Source of the DNA: Candidatus Thorarchaeota archaeon
Lineage (GTDB): Archaea; Asgardarchaeota; Thorarchaeia; Thorarchaeales; Thorarchaeaceae
DNA: 8,304 nt
Direction of reading: 5' to 3'
Assembly: GCA_029855925.1 (NCBI GenBank)
Contig: JAGSHP010000323.1
Coordinates: 1 to 8,304 of the forward strand
The notes beneath the pieces were generated by a model. The model ran no database searches. It was not told where the DNA came from and worked only from the letters and a program-made list of their open reading frames with translations. Positions within the stretch are counted from its first letter, which is position 1. The number at the start of each line of letters is the position of its first letter. The translations under genes were made by a program, and so were the position numbers. Below, piece by piece: positions 1-5,693 of the stretch.

Positions 1-1226
1 CTATCAAGAGTGCCAATGAGAAGCGAGATGCAGGATGCGGTATTCGCTGTGTTGTGGACGGGCGCGTAGGATTTGCATATGTGACTACTATCGACCGTAA
101 TGACATTGTTCAAGCAGTGCATGATGCGCTTGCCCTAGCCAGAGTATCGATACCTGACCCCGACTTTGTGAGTCTTCCAAGTACAACTGGCTCATATTCA
201 ACAATACGCGGTCTCTATGATAAGGAGATGGCTAATGTTGGCCCTGATGTTGCTGCCGAGATAGTTTCCTCACTAGTTGACTCAACCGCCTCGGAACTCG
301 AGGGGAAGCAATTTGCAATTGAGGCTGAACTCAGTGTTGAGTCTGGCACCGTCGCCATCGCCAACACTCTGGGTATTGAAGCTCAGAGCGAGAGCACATC
401 TGGTTTTGTCTATTCCTCACCTACGATCAAGGCGGACGGCGAACAGACCTCGAGCTATGACTTTGACTTGTCATGCTCTCTCAAAGGTCTTCACCCTGAA
501 AAAGTAGGGATGGCCGCCGCGAAGGCCACCCTCTCCCTTCTTGGTGGAAAGACAATAGAGGGAGGTACGCTCCCTGTCATTCTTCAACCTACTGCAGTGT
601 CGACTGTCATCGGCAGCGGTTTTGCAGGGGCCGTCAATGCAGAAGAGGTCCAGTTCGGTAGATCATATATCAGTGATGCACTTGGCGACAGTATTGCATC
701 ACCCAAGCTGACAATCATTGATGATGCTCTCCTAGAGGGCGAACTTGGATCGCGCCCCTTTGATGCTGAGGGCGTGCCCTCAAGACGGACACCAGTCCTC
801 GAGGATGGCATTCTCAAGAACCTGTTACACAACTCATACACGGCCCAAAAAGTTGGTGTGATGAACACGGCAAATGCAGCGAGAGCATCCTATTCTGGAC
901 TGCCCAACATTGGCACATCCAACTTCGTTATTCAACCTGATCGTGGCACTCTTGACGACCTCATGGCAGAAGTGGGGCGTGGCATAATCTGCCGCAACAC
1001 CGGGGACCGCCCGAACATGACCACTGGTGATCTCAGCGCAATGGTGATGGAAGGCTACTACTTTGAGAACGGGGCGATTGAGTATCCTGTCAAGAACACG
1101 CTAATTGGAATCAATATGAGAGACCTTCTTCAGCGAGTGATACTCGTGGGCGCTGATGTACGCCGCACCTCTCGCGTAATCACGCCATCCATAGTCATCG
1201 AGTCGGCAACGATTACATCCGGTTGA
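1..1226 (+). CDS. tldE: TldE/PmbA-family peptidase subunit (5' truncated by window edge)
   Basis: This is the C-terminal 407 residues of a TldD/TldE (PmbA) family protein. The frame is open to the left edge (first whole codon at 3), so the true start lies upstream; a GTG at 54 is internal, because the preceding residues AGCGIRCVVDGRVGF already match the family N-terminal core. Diagnostic stretches are IGSGFAGAVNAEEV (about nt 615-656), GSRPFDAEGVPSRRTPVLEDG (about 747-809, start of the C-terminal domain) and the end part TGDLSAMVMEGYYFENGAIE. No HExxxH zinc motif occurs, which assigns it to the non-catalytic TldE/PmbA side rather than TldD. In known systems TldD and TldE form a heterodimeric metalloprotease that degrades or matures peptides in the cytoplasm; a tldD partner may lie upstream but cannot be seen. 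It ends in TGA at 1224-1226, overlapping the convergent argS end by 14 bp. Confidence 0.88.
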   Translation, partial: IKSANEKRDAGCGIRCVVDGRVGFAYVTTIDRNDIVQAVHDALALARVSIPDPDFVSLPSTTGSYSTIRGLYDKEMANVGPDVAAEIVSSLVDSTASELEGKQFAIEAELSVESGTVAIANTLGIEAQSESTSGFVYSSPTIKADGEQTSSYDFDLSCSLKGLHPEKVGMAAAKATLSLLGGKTIEGGTLPVILQPTAVSTVIGSGFAGAVNAEEVQFGRSYISDALGDSIASPKLTIIDDALLEGELGSRPFDAEGVPSRRTPVLEDGILKNLLHNSYTAQKVGVMNTANAARASYSGLPNIGTSNFVIQPDRGTLDDLMAEVGRGIICRNTGDRPNMTTGDLSAMVMEGYYFENGAIEYPVKNTLIGINMRDLLQRVILVGADVRRTSRVITPSIVIESATITSG

Positions 1227-3108
1227 TCACTGGAATTCCCAGTAGCCTGAGGCAGTTTGCTATTGTGATCCGAAAGGCTCTGACAAGTGCAAGACGTGCC
1301 GCTCTTAGGTTCCCATCCGCCTTTAGAACGGGGCAGTTGTCATAGAACTTGCTGAACAGAGTTGCGATTGTGTATCCATAGGTCGTGAGTCTGTTCGAGT
1401 TGAACGATGTTCCTTTTGGCTGCTTGTTCATTCCCCTTACAACTTCAAGGACCTCGTTTGGGAACCTTGCAATGGCCTTGATCAGCTCGTACTCGTAGGG
1501 GGATGTCAGAAGCGACAGGTCTGCATCATCGTGTTCTCCCCCTGCCTTCTCGAGTATTCTCTGCGCACGCGCATGAGAGTACTGCAGATACGGTCCCGCA
1601 TCGCCGTCGAAATCAAGGGCCTCTGACCATCTGAACGTGATCTTTCTGTCTGGTGAGGCGTTCAGCATGAAGTAGCGCAGTGCTCCCACTGCGACCTGTG
1701 ATGACACGTTTTCCACAAATTCTTGGTCCTCATCTGGATTGCGTTTCTTCACCTCTTCTGCCGCAAGTTCGCGTGCCCTCCGTAGAACGTCATCAGTAGT
1801 GTATCCGACCCATGTACCCTTTCTGCCGGAGAATTCAACATCCTCCAGTCCCACATATTCGTAGGCAACGTGGTGAGAGTTCTTGGCAGCCGTCTCATAT
1901 CCTAGCAACTCAAGTATGTTATAGATCAGTTTCTGAGGATGTGCCTGCGCTGCTGCAATGACATTGAACACGGCATCGACTCTTCCAATATCGTGTTTCT
2001 CGCCTTCTAGGGCAGTCCTGTAGACCGGCTCACCGTTCGGCTGGACTTCCAGCTCCTTGTATTCGAATGGATCATCAACGATCCTATGCTTCCACAACTG
2101 GAATGCCACATCGGCGCCCGTATACGTTCTTGTTCCGTCGGACCTGAAGAGGACCTTGTACGGTTCCTTCATGCCCTTGAACTCATCTAGATCATCAAGT
2201 TTCGCTACTATACAACCTGCCTTCTCCCCCTCTTCCATCTTGAAGATGCTGTCGCATTGTAGCATCATCTCTTTTGCCTTCTCCAATAGTCCACTGTGCG
2301 CTATCGAGCTCTCCCATATCTGATAGTGATGATATATTCCCAAGAGATAGGCGGTCTGGTTCTGAGCCTTCACGCATTTTGTCACTATCTCTGCTCCTCG
2401 CTTGAATGCCTCCGAGTTTGGATCCTCCAGTTGCTGTCCAATCTCCCGGATCTGCCTCTCCGCCTCTTCATCCTCAAATTCTCTCTGTACCTCTACGTAC
2501 AGTCTCCCCAGATAGTGGTCGTACTTTTCGCCTTCCTTTGGAGCATCAGGGATTCGCATCAGCTTCCAGACTAGCTGAGCAATCTGGAGACCAAGATCGT
2601 TTATGTAGTCAATTCTGATGACATCGTATCCGGTGGTTTCAAGCACGTTGGCGAGTGTGTCTCCCAGTATTGCGTTTCGGGCATGTCCTATGTGCCATGG
2701 CTTGCTAGGGTTGACAGCAGGAAACTCAATCAGAGCCCGCTTTCCTGCGTACTCAGATGTTCTTCCATATTCATCATTCTTGGACAAGATAGTGTCCAAT
2801 ACAATCTCTGCCATTGTTTCACGGTTCAGGAAGATGTTGATGTATGGACCTTTGGTCTCAATGGTGCGTATGATCGGGTGATTCTCCATCTGTTCTCGCA
2901 TCAGGACAACTATTTCATTTGCAATTGCCACAGGGTTTTTCTTCAACTTCTTTGCCAAGTAGAACGCAACGGTTGTTGCTATGTCCCCTAGCTGAGAATC
3001 AGGTGGAATCTCAATCAGCTGACGAACCTCCGCAGGTTCGATCTCCGTCACCTTCGAGATCAGGGAGACCACTTGGTCCTCACAGAAGGCCCATGGATTA
3101 TCGCTCAT
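1213..3108 (-). CDS. argS: Arginyl-tRNA synthetase
   Basis: This class I synthetase charges tRNA-Arg with arginine in the cytoplasm. The 631-residue length is normal and both ends are intact. The N-terminal additional domain (about 1-110) is followed by the catalytic Rossmann fold, with the signature EFPAVNPSKPWHIGHARN: the HIGH motif is at 139-142. YDVIRIDYINDLGLQ (161-175) and RSDGTRTYTGADVAF (322-336) are also typical. The KMSKS position is degenerate (FSGRKG, 426-431), as is common in this enzyme. The C-terminal anticodon-binding domain is recognisable from FDGDAGPYLQYSHARAQRIL (500-519) to the closing LLGIPVINRM. The ATG at 3108 is supported by GGTGAG 8 nt upstream and a TATA-like element further up. 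The gene is convergent with tldE (14-bp overlap) and divergent from the TFB gene. Confidence 0.97.
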   Translation of the reverse strand: MSDNPWAFCEDQVVSLISKVTEIEPAEVRQLIEIPPDSQLGDIATTVAFYLAKKLKKNPVAIANEIVVLMREQMENHPIIRTIETKGPYINIFLNRETMAEIVLDTILSKNDEYGRTSEYAGKRALIEFPAVNPSKPWHIGHARNAILGDTLANVLETTGYDVIRIDYINDLGLQIAQLVWKLMRIPDAPKEGEKYDHYLGRLYVEVQREFEDEEAERQIREIGQQLEDPNSEAFKRGAEIVTKCVKAQNQTAYLLGIYHHYQIWESSIAHSGLLEKAKEMMLQCDSIFKMEEGEKAGCIVAKLDDLDEFKGMKEPYKVLFRSDGTRTYTGADVAFQLWKHRIVDDPFEYKELEVQPNGEPVYRTALEGEKHDIGRVDAVFNVIAAAQAHPQKLIYNILELLGYETAAKNSHHVAYEYVGLEDVEFSGRKGTWVGYTTDDVLRRARELAAEEVKKRNPDEDQEFVENVSSQVAVGALRYFMLNASPDRKITFRWSEALDFDGDAGPYLQYSHARAQRILEKAGGEHDDADLSLLTSPYEYELIKAIARFPNEVLEVVRGMNKQPKGTSFNSNRLTTYGYTIATLFSKFYDNCPVLKADGNLRAARLALVRAFRITIANCLRLLGIPVINRM

Positions 3109-3116
3109 CGTGTCTA

Positions 3117-3122
3117 CTCACC
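3117..3122 (-). promoter_or_regulatory. Ribosome-binding site of argS (GGTGAG)
   Basis: On the minus strand GGTGAG sits 8 nt before the argS ATG. It matches the GGAGGTGA complement of the archaeal 16S rRNA tail and fixes the start at 3108. Confidence 0.7.
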
Positions 3123-3149
3123 ATCTCACTGAAGGCTCTCTCTATCGGC

Positions 3150-3157
3150 TCATAAAT
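3150..3157 (-). promoter_or_regulatory. Putative TATA box of argS
   Basis: On the minus strand the sequence ATTTATGA lies here. At the usual archaeal distance (centre about 27 nt before the transcription start), transcription would begin near 3126, giving a short leader of roughly 18 nt that contains the GGTGAG site. The position is consistent, but the match to a consensus TATA box is only moderate. Confidence 0.45.
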
Positions 3158-3202
3158 CACGCGTTTAGTCTCACATGATTGAGCATTCGGGCGAACTGAA
3201 GA

Positions 3203-3283
3203 AACAACCCTGAGAACTAACAACTCACTATTTAATCAACAAACTATCTAACAAACCGTGCAAACCATTATATATGTTTGTTG
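3203..3283 (+). repeat. AACAA-motif array and inverted repeat around the TFB promoter
   Basis: The strand is strongly A/C-rich upstream of the TATA box and switches to G/T-rich just after it. AACAA occurs at 3203-3207 and 3219-3223, and AACAAAC at 3238-3244 and 3250-3256 (12 bp apart). CAACAAAC (3237-3244) has an exact inverted copy, GTTTGTTG, at 3276-3283, so the pair flanks the TATA element. This could be a binding region for a regulator; no known regulator's site is recognised. Confidence 0.4.
3260..3275 (+). promoter_or_regulatory. BRE/TATA promoter of the TFB gene
   Basis: TTATATAT at 3268-3275 is a good archaeal TATA box, preceded by A-rich GCAAACC (3260-3266) at the TFB recognition element position. 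The predicted transcription start is about 3294-3300. This rules out translation from the in-frame TTG at 3278 and places the two hairpins at 3296-3370 inside the mRNA leader. The product of the gene would itself bind this kind of promoter. Confidence 0.65.
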
Positions 3284-3293
3284 TTTGGTGAAG

Positions 3294-3362
3294 ATGGTTG
3301 TTCTCTGTCTGGAGAACAATCCCCTCCGTCCGCGTCACTCGTTGTTCTCTCACACGCCATGA
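3294..3362 (+). other. Possible 22-codon upstream ORF in the TFB leader
   Basis: An ATG at 3294 opens a 22-residue reading frame ending in TGA at 3360-3362. Its stop overlaps an in-frame TFB ATG (3359-3361) as ATGA, the usual layout for translational coupling. The ATG lies at or just before the predicted transcription start, so it would be leaderless or nearly so, with GGTGA at 3287-3291 just in front. The peptide (starts MVVLCLENN) resembles nothing recognised, and the frame may be fortuitous. Confidence 0.2.
3296..3321 (+). promoter_or_regulatory. Leader hairpin 1 / operator-like dyad
   Basis: TTGTTCTC (3298-3305) and GAGAACAA (3312-3319) form a perfect 8-bp inverted repeat. In RNA the stem extends to 11 pairs with two G-U pairs and a GTCT tetraloop (3307-3310). 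It falls at the predicted transcription start, so it would form a 5'-terminal hairpin in the mRNA or a DNA operator blocking initiation. Its left arm, GTTGTTCTCT, is repeated exactly in hairpin 2. Confidence 0.55.
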
Positions 3363-3370
3363 GAGGACAA
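3342..3370 (+). promoter_or_regulatory. Leader hairpin 2 masking the TFB start region
   Basis: TTGTTCTCTC (3342-3351) pairs with GAGAGGACAA (3361-3370) over 10 positions including one G-U. The 9-nt loop contains the first two bases of an ATG (3359), and the right arm is the GAGAGG site for the ATG at 3371, which follows the stem at once. Folding would hide both candidate starts. The left arm is a direct repeat of hairpin 1 (3297-3306 and 3341-3350). Confidence 0.5.
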
Positions 3371-4396
3371 ATGCATTGGTTCATCGACGACTCTAACCGC
3401 AGGACCCTATACTATAGGGGCTGTAGGGAGATGATTGGACTGGCCAGCGGACAAGAAAAGACCCGGACTCACAGGGAGAGTGACCTTGGCATACCAAAAT
3501 ACGTCTGCTCTGCATGTTCTTCGACCGACGTGTACATTGACTCAGCCCGTGGAGAAGTAATCTGCGCTAACTGTGGACTCGTTCTATCTGACCATTCTAT
3601 TGATATGGGGCCTGAATGGCGGGCCTTCACTGCTGACGAACAGAACGCTCGCCAGCGTGTGGGAGGACCAGCTGATTGGAGCAAATTCGATCAAGGCCTT
3701 ACTACAATAATTGGCAGACAGAATGTAGATGCTGCAGGAAGAAAACTATCCTCCACGCGACGTGCTCAGATTCACCGATTGCGAAAATGGCAGATACGTA
3801 CAAAGGTACACTCTTCTGACAAGCGCAACCTCGCCGTTGCGATGACGGAGCTACACAGAATCAGTTCTCAATTGAGTATTCCCTACTCTATTCGAGAAAC
3901 ATCGGCTGTAATCTACCGAAAGGCTCTTCGAAAGAGACTGACTCGAGGAAGAACGATTCTTGGTATGGTTGCTGCCTCACTCTACCTTGCCTGCCGCGTG
4001 CACCAAGTTCCACGACCTCTTGAGGAGGTTGTTGAACAGATACACATCACGAGGAAAGAACTAAGCTTGTGTGTGCGTCTGATATTGAGATACCTGAACC
4101 TGAAGATTCCGCATAGTAATCCCATCGAGTTTGTGCATCGATTTGGTACGGAACTCAACCTTCCTGGAGAGACCAAGAAGAAGGCAATTGACATTCTTGA
4201 GAAAGCTCGTGAAGAGCGTCTCACCATCGGAAAGGATCCAAAGGGTATGGCTGCTGCCGCAATCTATGTGGCAAGTATTCTTACGGGGTCTCGGAGAACC
4301 CAGTTAGAGATCGCTCGTACCGCGAGAGTGACCGAGGTCACTGTCCGAAATAGGTACAAAGAGATGGTTGACCGACTGGGCATATCCACAATGTAA
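3371..4396 (+). CDS. tfb: Transcription initiation factor B (TFB/TFIIB)
   Basis: This is the archaeal TFIIB homologue, which binds TBP-TATA complexes and the BRE and recruits RNA polymerase. With the ATG at 3371 (341 residues), the N-terminal zinc ribbon uses C46, C49, C65 and C68, followed by the family phrase IDMGPEWRAF (77-86). The B-reader/linker region includes DQGLTTIIGR (107-116). The first cyclin fold runs from about RNLAVAMTEL (152) to about 240, with RGRTILGMVAASLYLACR (192-209). The second runs from about 250 to 338 and ends with VTEVTVRNRYKEM (320-332), the DNA-contacting helix-turn-helix. The start is uncertain. GAGAGG 4 nt upstream favours 3371, while ATG 3359 (ATGA coupling to an upstream ORF) and ATG 3431 (321 residues, nearer the usual TFB length) are alternatives. 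A TTG at 3278 is excluded by the promoter position. The core is intact. Confidence 0.95.
   Translation: MHWFIDDSNRRTLYYRGCREMIGLASGQEKTRTHRESDLGIPKYVCSACSSTDVYIDSARGEVICANCGLVLSDHSIDMGPEWRAFTADEQNARQRVGGPADWSKFDQGLTTIIGRQNVDAAGRKLSSTRRAQIHRLRKWQIRTKVHSSDKRNLAVAMTELHRISSQLSIPYSIRETSAVIYRKALRKRLTRGRTILGMVAASLYLACRVHQVPRPLEEVVEQIHITRKELSLCVRLILRYLNLKIPHSNPIEFVHRFGTELNLPGETKKKAIDILEKAREERLTIGKDPKGMAAAAIYVASILTGSRRTQLEIARTARVTEVTVRNRYKEMVDRLGISTM
3405..3419 (+). repeat. Perfect 15-bp palindrome CCCTATA-C-TATAGGG
   Basis: Seven-base arms surround a single central C. This is too tight for a large RNA loop, so if meaningful it is more likely a DNA-level site. It lies inside the TFB coding sequence if translation starts at 3371, or in the leader if it starts at 3431. 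It may be chance. Confidence 0.35.
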
Positions 4397-4415
4397 GAGC
4401 GGGCAAGAACCTTAA

Positions 4416-4450
4416 GGGGGCAGGACTCTCACCTGCCCCTGCTTTATTAT
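4416..4450 (+). terminator. Terminator-like hairpin after the TFB gene
   Basis: GGGGCAGG (4417-4424) and CCTGCCCC (4432-4439) form a perfect 8-bp stem with a 7-nt loop, extendable by one G-U pair, followed by T-rich GCTTTATTAT. It starts 19 nt after the TFB stop. The T-rich tail (TTTATTAT, 4443-4450) could also serve as the TATA box of the next gene, with a predicted transcription start near 4474. Confidence 0.6.
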
Positions 4451-4490
4451 TACCAGTTTGGTTGGTGAGGACTTGCCTATTGTCGATGTC

Positions 4491-4772
4491 ATGGCGATTT
4501 GCCGACTGTATCGTGACCACGACTGGACCCCACTTGGTGAGTGCCGCATTCGACTCCAAGAGGGCGCACTCTCACTCGAGGTGCATGACCCCAATGGTCC
4601 ATATTGCTTAGACATGACATTTGATAAGATTCATTTGGAAATTGAAGAGAGAAGAGCTGGACCAATACTGTACATCCGCTTGACTGTCGGAGATCAATCA
4701 ACAGTTGTTGAGGCGAAGGGCGACAGTTCTCAGATTGGGGCCTTGGCTGATGCCATTTCACGACTGAAATGA
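4491..4772 (+). CDS. Small conserved-looking hypothetical protein, beta-rich with terminal helix
   Basis: I do not recognise this family. From the ATG at 4491 it has 93 residues and no signal peptide or membrane segment. The pattern suggests about six or seven alternating beta strands (for example CRLYRDHDW 4-12, ECRIRLQEGALSLEV 17-31, CLDMTFDKIHLEIEE 39-53, PILYIRLTVGD 58-68, STVVEAKG 70-77). A C-terminal amphipathic helix, IGALADAISRLK (82-93), follows. Strands closed by one helix are reminiscent of a PH-like fold; that is only an inference. The start is uncertain. A TTG at 4473 has GGTGA 4 nt before it and would add six residues, and a TTG at 4458 also lies in frame. It sits between the TFB gene and the longin-like gene, behind a terminator-like hairpin, so it may have its own promoter. 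Confidence 0.7.
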   Translation: MAICRLYRDHDWTPLGECRIRLQEGALSLEVHDPNGPYCLDMTFDKIHLEIEERRAGPILYIRLTVGDQSTVVEAKGDSSQIGALADAISRLK

Positions 4773-4800
4773 CGATGGCAATCGATAGTAATCCACACAC

Positions 4801-4834
4801 ACATATCTTATCTTAACCGACTGTAAAGATAAAC
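4801..4834 (+). promoter_or_regulatory. Putative promoter of the longin-like gene
   Basis: An AT-rich stretch, ACATATCTTATCTTAA (4801-4816), is the only TATA-like sequence in the 81-bp gap and predicts transcription starting near 4833, just before the GAGGAG site. TTATCTT (4808-4814) and AAGATAA (4826-4832) form a 7-bp inverted repeat with an 11-nt spacer. This could be an operator or a weak terminator of the previous gene. Confidence 0.35.
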
Positions 4835-4835
4835 T

Positions 4836-4842
4836 AGAGGAG
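4836..4842 (+). promoter_or_regulatory. Ribosome-binding site AGAGGAG before the longin-like gene
   Basis: This strong purine-rich site lies 11 nt before the TTG at 4854 but only 4 nt before an out-of-frame ATG at 4847, which opens a 15-codon frame ending at 4894. The spacing favours the ATG, while the conserved protein frame requires the TTG, so the start region deserves a check for a single-base error. Confidence 0.5.
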
Positions 4843-4853
4843 TAGTATGACCT

Positions 4854-5693
4854 TTGACCAATCGTCGATCAATACTCGGTATTTGGGTGATTGAACGTGA
4901 CACTGGTCGAAATCTTGTAGCCCGTGCGTATGAGGACACCAGTGTAGACATGGATTTGATTGCGCCATTTCTCTCAGCTACGCACACGTTCATCGACCAT
5001 GCGTCGAATGAAGCGCTCAAGACCATTGACACAGAGAATTCAAGATACGTCTGGGTCGGGAACGAACATCTTCTGCTTGTCATGATTGTCAGCAAGGCTG
5101 CACGGATTGGTCATATGAGATTCTTGTTAGACTATGCCCTTGAAGAGTTCATGAAGCGTGTGGCTCCTGAAGGAAAGGACCTTGGAGAGATACTCGATAA
5201 ATGGCATGGCCGGCCAGACCAATTTGCTTCATTCGGCGAGTTCCTTGACGAGCTTGTCTCCCAGTACGAGGTGACTGATGAGAGCCTCCTCACTGGCAAG
5301 TCTATGGACTGCCTTGAGGTCCACAATCACATCTTTCGCAATCTCATGCGCGCGAAGATGGACAAGAAGACACGGACACAGCTTGTCAAGAAGATCAAGC
5401 AGGAACTTCGGTTGCTATCCGAGCAATACCCATTTCTTGCAGGCATTCCCGTGGACGGTGCGGGGATTGAGGTCTTGGAGATTGATGTCATAAATCAAGA
5501 GATTCCATACAAGACCCTGCGAGAGGCTTTGGAGCGACTCTTCAAGGCCGTGGCACAGTGCGTGCGTGAAACAATCAACAAGCGAACCTATCAGGCCGCG
5601 CTATTGAACCACGTGATGCCATATGTCAAAGAGGACCTACGGCGTATGCAGACATATGCTATTCTCGATGATGTCGTACGGTATCTCTTCTAA
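4854..5693 (+). CDS. Longin-like domain protein with helical C-terminal extension
   Basis: The 279-residue soluble protein has no signal peptide or membrane span. Residues about 7-103 read as a longin/roadblock-type sandwich. A first strand pair, ILGIWVIERDTGRNLVARAYE, leads into a helix (MDLIAPFLSATHTFIDHA), then strands SRYVWVGNEHLLLVMIVS and a long helix (IGHMRFLLDYALEEFMKRV). This pattern is typical of the many small longin-like proteins in Asgard archaea, where such domains are thought to work with small GTPases and membrane-trafficking-like modules. Residues about 105-279 are almost entirely predicted helix (for example KKIKQELRLLSEQYPFL) and match no family I can name. No GTPase is visible in the window. 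The start is a TTG, forced by a stop two codons upstream. The TAA overlaps the stop of the convergent methyltransferase gene by 4 bp. The fold is recognised by pattern only; the function is unknown. Confidence 0.78.
   Translation: MTNRRSILGIWVIERDTGRNLVARAYEDTSVDMDLIAPFLSATHTFIDHASNEALKTIDTENSRYVWVGNEHLLLVMIVSKAARIGHMRFLLDYALEEFMKRVAPEGKDLGEILDKWHGRPDQFASFGEFLDELVSQYEVTDESLLTGKSMDCLEVHNHIFRNLMRAKMDKKTRTQLVKKIKQELRLLSEQYPFLAGIPVDGAGIEVLEIDVINQEIPYKTLREALERLFKAVAQCVRETINKRTYQAALLNHVMPYVKEDLRRMQTYAILDDVVRYLF

Noticed and set aside
1..1226. Loss of the HExxxH zinc motif as an inactivated TldD protease
   Set aside because: TldE/PmbA proteins naturally lack this motif, and the other family features are intact.
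1806..1835. Missing KMSKS motif in arginyl-tRNA synthetase as a defect
   Set aside because: Many arginyl-tRNA synthetases have a degenerate KMSKS loop; FSGRKG is in the right place and the rest of the enzyme is complete.
3278..3370. TTG at 3278 as the TFB start, giving 372 residues
   Set aside because: It lies 3 nt after the TATA box and upstream of any plausible transcription start; the extra residues are hairpin-forming sequence with no family match.
4791..4803. CACACACACA run after the small hypothetical gene
   Set aside because: Only about five dinucleotide repeats, compatible with chance in an intergenic gap.
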